NCBI RefSeq assembly: GCF_008831285.2
Contig: NC_045149.1
Span: forward strand, 1 to 64,000
Origin: Nymphaea colorata
Lineage: Eukaryota; Streptophyta; Magnoliopsida; Nymphaeales; Nymphaeaceae
Length of the DNA stretch: 64,000 nt
Direction of reading: 5' to 3'
Below the pieces are notes generated by a model. It saw only the letters and a list, made by a program, of their open reading frames with translations. It ran no database searches and was not told the origin of the DNA. The position numbers and the translations under genes are program-made. Shown in pieces: positions 12,076 through 23,035 of this stretch. The first letter of the stretch is position 1. Each line of letters begins with the position of its first letter.

Positions 12076-12235
12076 AAGTGTCTTGATAAAAGTTTATGAA
12101 ATACTTTCCTTTAAAAAGATTTTCTTTCCTTTGCCTCATAAAGTTTTAAATTTTTTACCAAATACCACACCACATATAGGTTGAAGATAATGTTTGGGTG
12201 AATATGAAATGCATGGAAAATGAACACAACCTGCC

Positions 12236-12460
12236 TTAAACAAATTTTGGGATGCAAACAACCTTATTTGTACAGAAGGCAATGTCAAGCTGGGCGAGGG
12301 ACACATATTTCAATGCTCCCACAATACTTGAATATAAAGTAGCATCCTTGAACTTCGAACTGTGACCAGCAAATAATTTTATGAATGTGGCCATCGGCGT
12401 GTTCATGAGTTTGGCTTCATGCATTTTTGTATGCTTGAAAAGATTAAGGATATTACTTTC
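12236..12460 (-). pseudogene. Ty1/copia reverse transcriptase C-terminal relic
   Basis: The minus strand encodes the end of a copia reverse transcriptase domain just before RNase H. Readable family blocks are HEAKLMNTPMA, LYSSIVGALKYVSLAQLDIA and FCTNKV, which match the usual pattern ending in TRPDIAF-NKV. The frame is open upstream of the listed ATG into LFKHTK, so the methionine at 12424 is internal and not a start. Homology stops just after the NKV block. The YVDD catalytic motif lies upstream in the family and is absent here. Confidence 0.85.
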
Positions 12461-13169
12461 TTTGAGACAACAGCAAGCTTCCTTTAAACAATGGTGGATT
12501 CACTTCCTATGAAATAGAAGAAAGATTTTCCAAGTTTCACTTTTACTTGTAGGGGGAAGGGTCTTCTATTTAACTAACTGGGTCATTTGGTCCTTTTTAT
12601 CATTTTAAGTCCATAACACATGCTCCTTTGTTAGAGGGCCATCACATATAGCATGCTCCAATAACACATGATGCTCACAGCATAAAATTCTCATCCTCCT
12701 CATTCAAGGGCTCTTCTTTTGATAAAATAGAATTCAGTCAAAACTTACTGGAATTATGTATTTTTGTTCATTCTTCTTGTTGTGCATTTTTTTGAAAGGT
12801 TTGAAAAATTGTGATGAGGATTTATCTAAACTCCAGCTATTGAGGTGACCTTACTTATAATAAGGCACAAACCGCAATAATGGACAAAGTTCCAAGCATC
12901 TTACATGTAACTTGCACTGGAAATGTGCGAGTTGTTCTACAAGATTGATCACCCAAATGCCTTAGGAATAGAACACACAAGCATATTAATAATATCTTTA
13001 TTAAATCCTATATGCAACTGTAATTGAGCAATGCAAGTGAGAGCTCTCAATGAAAGCAATCAAACTACATTTCCACCTCCAACTATTTTTGCCAATGGCT
13101 GGTGCCCTGGAATTAAATCCCATTGTATCTATGAATATATTTGAATTATCCTTCTGACATTCGTATCTT
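12461..13169. other. Intergenic DNA, no gene seen
   Basis: A+T-rich sequence between the reverse transcriptase relic and the 3' end of the receptor-kinase pseudogene. It may include that gene's former 3' flank, since the kinase frame stops at 13170. No transposon end is recognised. Confidence 0.5.
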
Positions 13170-13730
13170 CTATCGTATCCTTCTCAGCCCTACAACCACT
13201 ACCTTCATGTCCATTCTCTCATTTGGAGACACCCTTGAACATGACAAGCCTATCTCCATGATCATCACCAGCAGTTCATTCATAGCAGCTGATCTTTCAG
13301 TTGGAGTAGTGTCACTTTTGTTCAAAACATGGCTGGCAATGGCATCTGAAATTGCAACAGGAAATGCTTCAGCCCCCCATTGCCTCAAGCTAAAATCCCC
13401 ATCAAACTGTTCTTCAGTAGGCTTTCTTCCTGTAAACACCTCAAGGAGGAGAATTCCGAAGCTGTAGACATCAGCTTTGGTTGACACCTTTCCAGCCATC
13501 CCAAATTCTAATTCAACCATCCAACAATATTAGACATGATTAGCAAGTATAATATAATTGGCTAACGCTCATCTATGACACAATTGCACTAATTGGTTTT
13601 GTGCAAGAGGCCTGGAAATTAATGGACTTAAGCAATTGAACCTCCAATCCTGCCTTTCTCTTGTTGTATTCTCATATATACATCTAAAAATGAATACAAG
13701 ATTATGATTTAGAACTAGATGTAGTTATCG

Positions 13731-14010
13731 GCCAGGTACCCAACGGGTACCCCACCAGACCGGGCCCAGGTTTGAGCCCGCCAACCCGGGTTAGCCCGAC
13801 GGGGGTCTGATCCATCCCAATAACTTTTAAATATTAATTTTATTTTATTAATAATATATATTGTTATTTAAAATATATTTTATATCCTAAAAAATTATTT
13901 TATATTTAAAAATAATTTTTATGTAACCGCACCGGTCCTAGGCTCGGATTTCCGACATCAGGCTGGCCCAAACCCAGTTCTTATCAAGCCGGGCTGGCCG
14001 TTGCCCAAGT
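13731..14010. mobile_element. GC-armed non-autonomous element inside the intron
   Basis: The left arm is rich in CCCGGGCCC-like words (GGCCAGGTACCC, CGGGCCCAGGTTTGAGCCCG), followed by about 110 bases of A+T-rich core (AAAATATATTTTATAT type). The right arm has CTCGGATTTCCGACATCAGG and GGGCTGGCCGTTGCCCAAG. The same arm-core-arm order occurs at 17611-17953, 23036-23317 and elsewhere in the window. The family resembles hAT-like MITEs in having TAGGGGTG-type ends, clearest in the 23-kb copy. Confidence 0.5.
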
Positions 14011-14660
14011 CTATTTTGAACTGATGTCCTATATATATGATATTCAAGTGCTCTTAAAAGAATTCAAACACAAATCCAAATTTTTTCTATGGGGCATGTG
14101 AGATTTGTTGACCTTCATTAGTTGGTTGGCGCAATGATTTCACAACATAAAGGCCTAATTAAACTCATCTTACTTCTAATTCTCTTGTGACCTTTCTCAA
14201 GGTTCTCTTAAATGGCTCCTAAATCAAGTAAATTATTCAATAGTGCCGATTGTTATCCAGTCTTAAAGCATTAGGTAGAAAGGTATTTACGATTATGATT
14301 CTTTTATACAAGAAAGAAAACAACATATAACTTCTGTTGAAAGAAGAAGATCAATTGAAGATTCCTGTCTGTTTAGGACATGCAAATAACACGTGTACAT
14401 GAGCATAAAACAATGTAAAGACTAGCATGCAACACCACAAGCCAAACAAACAACGAATGCATTGTCCATGTAAAAGATTTTGTCAATGACCTTTACATTA
14501 TTGAGCTAGGAACCACTTGTGTGTGTCTTTATGTGTGAACTATCAAATCATGATGATTAGAAGGATCATGGGTGTTGCACATAAATTAATATATTTATTG
14601 ATATTATATTGCAAACCACAAAAGAGTAAATTAGCTAAACCATGTAAGTCAAGACCAAAT

Positions 14661-14704
<44 letters not shown>

Positions 14705-14722
14705 AACATATATATATATATA
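14661..14722. repeat. (TA)n microsatellite cluster
   Basis: Three TA tracts are separated by CATA and AACA interruptions. They lie within the receptor-kinase intron. Confidence 0.9.
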
Positions 14723-14935
14723 GTTGAAATCAGTGGGCTACCTATGTTACGGATGACTCCTTTTCTTATTTTGTGACCCTAAAAATGGTCTCAATGCTAA
14801 AAAGGGTTGCCAAAAGTTCAAAACATTGACTGTCATCAATGCATTTTTTGCAATGTTTTAAACAATACAAAATTAAAAAAAAAAGCTTAGCCAGCTGATT
14901 TCAATATAAATACATGAATAAATTAATGAATATAT

Positions 14936-14982
14936 ACACACACACACACATAGAGAGTGAGAGAGAGAGAGGGAGAGAGAGA
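14936..14982. repeat. (CA)n then (GA)n microsatellite
   Basis: A CACACACACA tract is followed by GAGAGAGA with interruptions. It lies within the intron. Confidence 0.85.
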
Positions 14983-16395
14983 CAAGTAGGACTGGCAAAC
15001 CCACCCACTCTCTCTTTGTCTTTTCTATCTCACCTTATGACCTCTCCAGCCCCTCCCATGTGATCCCACCCTCTCTTCCACTTTCTCTGTGAATTGAAGA
15101 GAAAGAGAATGTGTTCACATGCACACACACATATAAGAACTCAAAGTGAGGTCACGATGACTCAAGAAATGGTTCAGGCAATTATACTCACACTTCGTGA
15201 AACAAAAAATTTATAAAAAGACAAAAATAAAAAGAGATACATACCTGGTGCAATGTACCTTGTGGTTCCCAGAGTGGCTGTAAGAGTAGAATAATTCTGA
15301 CAAACTAGAATCTTTACAATGCCAAAATCGCTGATGTATGCTGTCATGTTCTCATCTAGAAGCACATTACTTGGCTTCAGATCACAATGAACTATAGTCT
15401 CGGAGTAACCATGGTGAAGATATTCTAGAGCACAAGCCACAACTATCATGATATCCAATCTCTGAACGACATTCAAGTGATGGCCATCTGAATCTAGGTA
15501 GACTTCTAGGCCCCCAAGGGGCATGTATTGGAGAACTGAAGCCTTGAAATCTCTACTAGAGCAGAACACAATGACTTTAACGAGATTTCGGTGCCTGATT
15601 TGGCGCATGACAGTGCACTCGATGTCAAAACTTTTAGATGCTCCCTCAAATAACAAATGAAGGACCTTAACAGCCACTGTCGTTCGATCCGCTAGAATTC
15701 CTTTGTACACTGAACCAAAGCTTTCCCAAGAAAATTTGCATTACTGAAGTTGGTCGTTCCATGCACTAACTCTCTGTGAGAAATCATCGGAAGTGTAATT
15801 TCTTGTAACCTTTCAATGTCATTGGGATGTTTCAACAACCGCTTCTTTCTATAGCATGAGATACAGATGAGTGTGCAAACAATGGCCAAAAGTGTTGAGC
15901 CTCCAATTGTGCAAGCGACAATGACTTCAGCTACATTGCTCTTACTTTGTCTCTCTATTTTGTGTAAGCACAATGGGACTTGGAATTTGGGAGCTCCACA
16001 TAGTGCATAGTTCCCTAGGAATGACTCGACATGCAGGTTTGCAAACTTTCCACCACTTGGAATCTCTCCTTCCAATAGATTGAAGGACAAGTCCAAGACC
16101 TGGATGTATTGAAGTTTCTCCAATGATTTTGTATCTCACCAGAAAGATTGTTATGGGAAAGGTCAATAGTGCCAAGGCTTAGCATGTGATGAAGTTGTTC
16201 AGGAATGCGACCATCAAATGTGTTTTGAGAGAGATTCAACTACTCTAGCATTTGGAGCTTTGATAATGATGCAGGCAATTCTCCACTCCGCTTGTTTGCA
16301 GAGATATCCATATGGTCCGATACCCAATGGCAGGTGACCAGTGAAGGAGTTGTCCTGCAAGTATAGCTCCCAAAGAACTGGATTATAGAACAAAT

Positions 16396-16985
16396 TATCA
16401 TCTAAAGCAGTCGGACCAAATACGGCTTTAAGAAATAACACATGATCGTATTCAGATTCGGATTTAACTAAATATTTCAACAGATTTGGAATCGATTTCA
16501 TATTCATGTTAAATAAATCTCCTCTATTTGATATCCATCCATTTGAAAGTTTGTTCCGGACATATTATAATGTGGTTCAGTAGGTTTAAAAGTCAGACTC
16601 GGATTTAGATGTGAATTTGACAATCAGATTTGCCTAGGATTTGAATTATATTCAAATTTGGATTCAGATTTGATATAGACATTTCTTCTTTTGCAGTGAG
16701 AGATAGGAAGAGTTGTTCAGAAATTATAAATCCTATAAAGTCATTTACCAATGTTTCCTATAAACGTCATTTTCATGTTCATTACCTTGTTTGGTGACAA
16801 TGAGATTACATCCATGTGCTTCTCAGCCCCTAGATTACCTGCCATTGTTCCATAGTTGCTATTTCAGTTGTCCCATCCCATCCTCTGGCAAAAAAATGCT
16901 GCATAGGAGTATTGCTCAAGGTGACAAGCTACTTTTCCATAGGAGAAGTGGCCGAAATACATCTCTTTGTGAGCTAGATTAGTAT
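16396..16985. other. Repeat that truncates the receptor-kinase 5' end, then non-coding DNA
   Basis: At about 16430-16690 the text is a low-complexity mix of GATTCGGATTT and TTTGAATTATATTC words belonging to the ATCCGA family. LRR homology stops at about 16390, directly against this repeat, which suggests its insertion or an associated deletion removed the upstream LRRs. No further LRR was recognised up to 16985. Confidence 0.45.
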
Positions 16986-16989
16986 TTCA

Positions 16990-17176
16990 TTTTACTGCTG
17001 GGTTGAAAGTTGAAGCCTTTCACCCTTTTCCTCCTTCCTCCTAGAGTGGTAGGTTTGTTTTTGTGATATGATTCAATTTGCATATTGGTGTGCTTCCTTT
17101 TACAACACAAGGAGTTGATGCCATGAGAACTTGAACCTGCTACCAGCCCCTGCGCTGTCCATTACGCCATTCCATT
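16990..17176 (-). mobile_element. tRNA-derived SINE candidate
   Basis: On the minus strand an A-box-like TGGCGTAATGG (17169-17159) and a B-box-like GGTTCAAGTTC (17137-17127) are spaced as in tRNA genes. They are followed by CATGGCATCAACTCCTTGTG and TTGTAAAAGG, a body resembling other plant SINEs. It does not fold as an intact tRNA (no clear acceptor stem), so a SINE is more likely. The 3' end is not defined. Confidence 0.5.
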
Positions 17177-17254
17177 CATAGATGAAATGACTAAGATATA
17201 TAATAATTAAATTTGTTTTAGGGTTAGAAACTACAAATTCCACCATTTTTTTAT

Positions 17255-17425
17255 GGAAATCTTGCATAAGTCCTACTTTTTGACAGCTTTGAAATGTCGG
17301 TGACATTTGCACCAATATTCTCTTAACTGATGTCCTGACTAAACGATGGTAAAATTTTTACTGATGTTCTTTCCTCCTTTACCAATGTTTCCTGGCCATT
17401 GGTAAAATACCAATTTTTTGTAGTG
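17255..17425 (-). mobile_element. CACTA-type transposon end
   Basis: The right edge is TTTTTTGTAGTG (17414-17425), the reverse complement of CACTACAAAAAA, which matches the CACTACAAGAAA terminal motif of plant CACTA (EnSpm) elements. Inward are subterminal motifs of the GGTAAAAT / TTACCAATG type (TTTACCAATGTTTC, CATTGGTAAAATACC), repeated in both orientations. The opposite end and the transposase are not seen nearby, so this is a fragment or deletion derivative. Confidence 0.6.
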
Positions 17426-17610
17426 GGGCAGCTATCCACATGGTTGAAGTTTTTCCTTGGATACCAAAAGTTGGTAGAATATCAAATCCCCCAAATCATC
17501 AAAGTTTTTTGGGAGATCCAATGGAACTTCATAATGGTATTGGCTGCCACTGCAAACAAACGACAAAATTTTCTCTCAGCAACATTTGCGTCGGAAGGAC
17601 AAGCAGTGGG

Positions 17611-17953
17611 GCATATTGGGCCGGTTTATACTTGCTGAGGCAGGGCACCAGGTCGGGCTGTCGCCGGATACCCGGCACCCGGCCTGACTCGGGCCCGAGC
17701 ACGAGAAAAACGGACCCGGGCCAGCCCGAGTCGTTATGGGGCTGGCCCGGGTGGGCCTGATAAGCCCGATTCGAGCCCAACAAGTTATTTTTAAAATTTT
17801 TTATTAATTTATATATATATACAATATTTTATTATAATTAATTATATTAATATATTATTCCATATTAAAATTATATATTTTTAAATTTAATTGGGCAGGG
17901 CTTAGGCTCGGACTCGGTTTTCCAAGTCAGGCCAGGCCGACCCGATGCCCAAG
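17611..17953. mobile_element. GC-armed non-autonomous element
   Basis: The left arm is dense in GGGCCCG and CCCGGC words, the core (about 17790-17890) is nearly pure A+T, and the right arm contains GGGCAGGGCTTAGGCTCGG and CCGATGCCCAAGC. The right arm ends like the intron copy (TTGCCCAAG). Overlapping open frames of 80-106 codons here come from GC-rich repeat text and are not genes. Confidence 0.5.
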
Positions 17954-17965
17954 CTCACTTAAATC

Positions 17966-19490
17966 CACTCGTTTGGTCAATTCAACGTCTTAACAGGAAG
18001 AATATCTACTTTGCAGTCTTTAAACAATCTTTTGGCCTGAGCAGAGGAGATACATGGGGGATGGTGTGCCGATACCCGCAAATCAAAAACTTTATTAAGT
18101 GCACTCAAAATTACGCATGGTGCCCACACCAGACTTAAACTCGATCAAGTGCCCCTCAGTGTAAAAGAAGAAAAAACAAAAAAAAAAACTATGTCATTGC
18201 TTGGTCACTGCATATATTAAACAACCGTCACTGCACTCACAAGTCACAATATACCACCATCATGATCAAAATCATGAGGACAATAAACATCGGCATCATA
18301 ATATTCATACGCCACTGTTTTGGATCTTCTCCATCAGATGCCCATGCTTTCTTGTACCAATTTCGATTATGAGCACATCTTGAAATTTTTAAAACTTGAC
18401 AAAGTCTTCAGAGGTAAAATACCCCAACATGAGGCGGGCAGTAAAAAGAAAGGAAAAATACAAACTCTTGCAGATGTGTTTCTGGCCCAACACTATATAG
18501 CTCCACACAGAACCTAAACTCTGTGTATGTAACTTTGGGTAGATGAAAGATTCTGTTACTGCAGAGAGTGTCAGATATGCACCCAAAAGCAAAAGAAGGG
18601 GAAGTTGGGCCTTTTGGAGATTTTTCAAAAAAAAAGGAAGTTTTTGTTGGACATTCAACTTTTTTACTACCTATTTTTTCTCCTTAGAAAGGTTTCCCAC
18701 TTTTTACTGACCAGGGGTATTCCGAACATTATATCTCCAGTGCACAATTTTTTTTTTTTTTTTTGCGTGGGACAGTGCATAAAATCAGCTTGGAAACTTT
18801 GATATGGAACATTATATTTTACTTTGCCCCTATCTCACCGGAGCAGCTCGTTAACACTTAAAATAAATTTTCTCTCTCTTTGTTCCATGCATTGCTGTTA
18901 GTTTCTTTACAGTTTTCCTCAAAGTGATTTTGCTTTATTTTTTATCACCAAAACATCGAAAAAATGAAGAAGTTCCAGTCAGATATTTGAACTTAGTCGC
19001 CAAGTCAAAAAGTAAAGCCCCTTGCAAGGACCGAAGAGGAAAACTCCAGTAATTGGGAAAATAATGTAAAATGAAAACAAAGTGCCCCTTTCATATGGAT
19101 TTCGATATTTTGCATGTCATATTCAACTTTATTTTAGAAAAAGACTTGACACGTGAGGCATCATTCACAAAGGGGCAAAGCCATGACACCAATGGACAAG
19201 GACAGGGTTGGAGTTGCAGCCTAGATAACTAAAGAAGATGGAATGGCCTGTCAATCAATGCCCCACCCATATCGGCTGTATATTATTCTCAAGGGCGTAA
19301 AATCAGTTAACCTAACAGTTGATCATTCTTGAAAGAAAGGAAGCTTTGTTTCTCCAGATTTCTGGGAATCAACCAACGTAAGAAAATTAGCTCAAGCGAT
19401 CCTGAGATCCAGCTTTGTTCTCTATTTTCTGCTGATATTCAAGGCTCACTTTGGGGAATGGGGTCGAAACTGCTGATTAGAATCCTGCAT

Positions 19491-19493
<3 letters not shown>
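17966..19493. other. A+T-rich intergenic DNA, no gene seen
   Basis: No domain was recognised. A poly-T run is at about 18749-18764. Frames at 18320-18517 and 18389-18658 overlap on opposite strands and lack family motifs. Confidence 0.45.

Positions 19494-19525
<32 letters not shown>
19494..19525. repeat. (GA)n microsatellite
   Basis: An uninterrupted GA tract of about 30 bases lies 3' of the small secreted-peptide frame. Confidence 0.9.
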
Positions 19526-19527
<2 letters not shown>

Positions 19528-19549
19528 TCCATGCTTGTAATATTGGAGG

Positions 19550-19608
19550 TCATTGACCAACACGTTTACAACAGGAACAAACGCAACATAATGGCCATGG
19601 CTGCAAGC

Positions 19609-19683
<75 letters not shown>

Positions 19684-19999
19684 TGCAGTACAAATTCTTA
19701 AGAGTGGGAAGACATGGGTTCACTTGGTATGATCTGAAGTCATGGAGCAGCTGTGGTGAAACTGAAGGAGGACTGGTCATCAGGGAGTCGGGAGAGCTTG
19801 ACAGGAGGGGTTCCTTCATCTTCCTGTTGGTCGAGTGACCAGCATGTGCAGCCTGTGGATCGCATCCCTTGGGGAGAACAACACAACCGGTCTCATCAGG
19901 ACTGTGGTGGCTATCGATTGCTGATCCCTGCTCAACGAGAGCAGTTGCAACCAGTGCCAGAACGAGGAAGAGGATGAACGAACGGGAAAGGGAAGCCAT
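19550..19999 (-). CDS. Putative small secreted peptide
   Basis: The ATG at 19999 opens a 149-codon frame. Residues 1-27 form a classic signal peptide: MASLSRS, a leucine/valine-rich core (FILFLVLALVATALV) and a small-residue cleavage region (EQGSA). The next 80 or so residues are polar, with GCVVLPKGC and a Ser/Pro-rich stretch (LLSSSPDSLMTSPPSVSP). I do not recognise a known plant peptide-hormone motif such as CLE, CEP, IDA or RALF. The last roughly 40 codons run through a (TA)n array and read as Ile-Tyr repeats, which is unlikely in a mature protein. The true 3' end may be reached by splicing before the array, or the array may have expanded into the gene. A TATA box 52-60 bases upstream of the ATG supports transcription. 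The product would enter the secretory pathway; its role is unknown. Confidence 0.5.
19612..19675. repeat. (TA)n microsatellite inside the peptide frame
   Basis: About 64 bases of uninterrupted TA. In the minus-strand frame it encodes the Ile-Tyr run of the small secreted-peptide frame. Confidence 0.95.
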
Positions 20000-20050
20000 T
20001 AAATTTGGTGATGGAGAGGGGCACGGTGGCCCAGGTGCCTGCCTTAGTGA

Positions 20051-20059
20051 CTATTTATA
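20051..20059 (-). promoter_or_regulatory. TATA box of the secreted-peptide gene
   Basis: The minus strand reads TATAAATAG, a near-perfect plant TATA box. With the usual 25-35 base spacing, transcription would start at about 20020-20028 and leave a short 5' leader before the ATG at 19999. Confidence 0.6.
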
Positions 20060-20060
20060 G

Positions 20061-21049
20061 TGAAACGAAGCTGCAGGCTCAAGGGTTTGAGCTCAAACAC
20101 GGGAACTCTGGAATCAAGAGTTTTCGTACGATTTAGAAAATTTACATGAAGAACTTGAGTAAAAATAATGATAATTGTTGAATGTCGGTACTTTCAATTA
20201 TTGCTTTATTTACTTGTTTTTAGACTATTCGCTAACTTTATATGTGTGTCGTGCTGGGTACTGAAATACAAGTTCAATCATGGTAGAATAGGTATTCCAA
20301 GAAACCGAAAGCAAGCCCTATACCCTAAAATGAATGAGGTGCTAGGTGGAAGCTTAGTCTCTCCTACGGTAGAATAAAATTTTATCCCTGCTTACCTAGA
20401 ATTATTCCCAAACTCAAATCACTTTATAAGTCAAGTACAATCTTTAAGGCAAGTTCATGAAACAAACAAACTATTTCACTGGGACTGGACTGGGGCCAAG
20501 CCAAGTTTTAAGCCTAATACGCTGGAAATACTCTGGCCCAACTGGCCAGGCCCAAGGGCTAGAGGGAACTTGACCTGGCCCAACAAGGAGGAACTCAATT
20601 TGAAAAAAAAAATGTAATTTGATGTAGGCCCCCCTCTCTTTTTATAAACCATTTCTCATTGGAAAAACCATAGAGACTAAAGCTTTTAGTAAGGTTGTGT
20701 TGGTTTAACCTGATGATAAATCCCTGGTGATATGAGATTCTTAAGATTTTAGATGCATGGATTTAAGATCAGACTTCCAATCTTAAATCCATGACTTTGA
20801 ACATGTATAATAAAATGAGAATCTCCTAAAAAACACCCTTTTATGCAATGTCAAGTCTTAGCTATACGAGGCCATCAAACCCAACCTAAAAGTAGCTTGG
20901 AAAGCTTTGAAAAAAGTGATAAAAAAAGAAACCATCCCTTTTTTGAAAGGTAGTTTAGTCCTTATCCATCTCCTAACCCATGGGAATGCCATATAAAAGT
21001 TGGTGAAGTGTTCATCCTTTTCACTATCTCTCTACTTAAATTTGTTATA
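20061..21049. other. Upstream region of the peptide gene and intergenic DNA
   Basis: No gene is recognised. A GC-richer patch at about 20480-20600 with GGCCCAACTGGCCAGGCCC words is a short fragment of the GC-armed repeat type. The remainder is A+T-rich. Confidence 0.4.
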
Positions 21050-21440
21050 AGATAACGTTATGAAAAAGACAATGAAAAATAGAACAGGTTAAATTCACCA
21101 AATGTTGAATGTCGTTAGATAGCTAAGCGTTAAAAATCAATCATTACTAAAACCTCCATGAATCTTTTTGCACCATAAATCATTGGTAGTACTTATGTGG
21201 CAACGATTTTTTACTTTATCTGACATATTTGATTTCTCCATATACAAGATGATTCAATTCCGCCTATATATGCAGTAATGCGTTTGTGTGTTTACATATT
21301 CGGCAGGCTGTCTTATCATATAGACAGGACAATTCTTTCTCTTCGAAGGAGGCAAACCCCCTTGTGCAAAAAAAAAAAAAAAAAATGAAACTTTGTTTTT
21401 GATGGAAATACCTTTGATAGTGAAAATTTCTTACTAAGAG
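21050..21440 (+). repeat. Local duplication, copy 1
   Basis: This stretch aligns in the same orientation with 21930-22385. Shared landmarks are TCATTACTAAAACCTCC, TTGCACCATAAATCATT, TCTGACATATTTGATTTC and AAATACCTTT, in the same order and spacing apart from small indels. The two copies are clearly diverged. No coding content is seen. Confidence 0.65.
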
Positions 21441-21678
21441 GCACTAGATATAAAATTTTTAAAATTTTAATAGGCACTAGTATCTAAATGAGAAAAAAAT
21501 TTCTAACACATCAATATAAAAATATGAATTTTTTTTGTGGGCTTGCATACGCAATTGCTCATACCATACACACTTGCCTCCTCTGGCTGCTCAGTCGAGT
21601 CTCATATGATTTTCTTTTCCATGACACAAGGAAGAGACCAAGATTTCTTTTTATGATTTATTACTTTGAATTTATGAT

Positions 21679-21754
21679 ATATATATATATATATATATAT
21701 TATAAACATATATATATATATTATAAATAAATAAATTAATATATATATATATAT
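21679..21754. repeat. (TA)n microsatellite cluster
   Basis: Three TA tracts separated by TATAAACA and AATAAATAAATT interruptions. Open frames across it are Ile-Tyr artefacts. Confidence 0.9.
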
Positions 21755-21929
21755 GACAAGAACAGGTCCACATTGCCTCCACAATGACTCCCATAATTTT
21801 AATCTCAACATTTTTCAATACAATCAAGATAGCACCATTTAACTTTTGAACTGAGGATATGACTCTAACACACCACCCAACCCAAGCGGTTGCGCCAGAG
21901 AGAGAGATGGAATCGGGGCCGAGAGTGCA

Positions 21930-22385
21930 AAAAGAACAATGAAAATAGAAAAGAAAACAATTGGCTATAGGAAGTTTTAAATTTACTAGATGTTAGATGT
22001 TGGTGGATAGCTAATCATTAAAAATCAATTATTACTAAAACCTCCTTTAATCTTGTTGCACCATAAATCATTCATAGTACTTAGGTGACAATTATGTTTA
22101 AGTGATAGTTTTTAATTTTTAACTACCCAAAATCTGACATATTTGATTTCCCTGTACACAAGAAGATTCAGTTCTGCCTTTATACATGTGTATGTATTTG
22201 TGTGTATACATGTTAGGTAGGCAGTCCTACCATAAAGATCAGATAACGTTTTGTAGGGGAACTAGCATTTGGACTCGCCCCACCATGTTTCTCTCTAGAA
22301 AAGAAGACGACCCCCTCCTGCAAAAAAAAAAAAAGAAACCCGTAGCTTTTGATGCAAATACCTTTTACAATGAGAGCTTGATACC
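21930..22385 (+). repeat. Local duplication, copy 2
   Basis: Partner of 21050-21440 (see that entry). It has an extra segment near 22100-22130 and a different middle (about 22235-22300). A poly-A run lies at the equivalent position in both copies (21367-21384 and 22322-22334). Confidence 0.65.
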
Positions 22386-22600
22386 TTATCTCGATGCCAA
22401 TGAGGGGTGCAGTCAAAACATTTTCATGAGATATGTCAAATTATAATTTTAAAATTTTGATAGGAGCCAAATTATTATTTTTAAATATTTTTATATAAGA
22501 TAATTTTTTAAAATTATATGTAACCTTTTTTTTTTGGGTGGAAGGAGAGGAGGGGAAGGCTTTTGCCGCCCCCTTTTGGCTCTGCCCATGATGCCAACAA
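22386..22600. repeat. GGGGCGGAGC-family repeat fragment
   Basis: ATTTTCATGAGATATGTCAA, AAAATTTTGATAGGAGCC and GGCTCTGCCCATGATG match words of the family seen at 34087, 36096 and 41015. It is a diverged, partial copy. Confidence 0.45.
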
Positions 22601-22637
22601 TGATGGTACAGGAAAGCATTACTGGTGACCTGTGCTT

Positions 22638-22750
<113 letters not shown>

Positions 22751-23035
22751 GTCGTATTAATGATGGTTGATGGTGTGACAATAATTTATGGTAAGCAGTT
22801 TATGGTGTTGTTGCAACAGAATTCTAATGTGTAGCCATTCAACCATCTAGTATAGAAGTGTTGAATCCAACCCTTTAAATTTGTCTGTCAAGTCACAGAT
22901 CGGCCACTTCAACCAGTTTCGGTTACCAGATTCCATACTCTTCTTCTAACCATGTAGTTGTTTGAATATGTAAGTCAAATAAGTAAATAAATAAATAAAT
23001 ACAGTTACATCTCCAATTTGTACTAGCCAATGCAC

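Larger units (their letters stand above)
13508..15244 (-). other. Intron of the receptor-kinase pseudogene
   Basis: Donor GTATGT starts at 15244 and acceptor AG is at 13509-13508 on the minus strand. Joining the flanks restores the conserved P-E-F-G of the activation-segment end. The intron sits where subfamily XII genes usually carry their single kinase-domain intron. It holds a GC-armed element (about 13731-14010), TA arrays (14661-14722) and CA/GA repeats (14936-14982). Confidence 0.8.
13170..16395 (-). pseudogene. LRR receptor-like kinase, subfamily XII type (EFR/Xa21-like), broken
   Basis: Family members are plasma-membrane immune receptors. Reading the minus strand: the last few LRRs (SLGTIDLSHNNLSGEI, VLDLSFNLLEGEIP), a post-LRR cap (NYALCGAP), a membrane helix (about 15860-15920), then the kinase. 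VAVKVL carries the ATP-binding lysine; IVHCDLKPSNVLLDE has Cys before the catalytic Asp, the non-RD form typical of subfamily XII; DFG is present. Exon 1 ends at 15245 (CCAG/GTATGT) and exon 2 starts at 13507 (AG/AATTTGG), rejoining the YIAPE-FGM region in frame. Exon 2 has the C-lobe (STKADVYSFGILLLEVFTG) and stops at 13170. Lesions: frameshift near 16311, TAG at 16242-16240, frameshift near 16131, frameshift in the glycine-rich loop near 15722. The signal peptide and most of the roughly 20 LRRs are missing. It is non-functional as a receptor. Confidence 0.9.

Noticed and set aside
14517-14705. Open frame ending in an Ile-Tyr run, and similar frames at 21488, 22534, 30503, 30675 and 45832
   Set aside because: Each is created by a (TA)n or (CATA)n microsatellite that happens to lack stops; none has a family motif.
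17399-17783. Overlapping 79-106 codon frames in G+C-rich DNA
   Set aside because: They fall in a CACTA end and a GC-armed repeat and read as proline/glycine/arginine-rich text on both strands.
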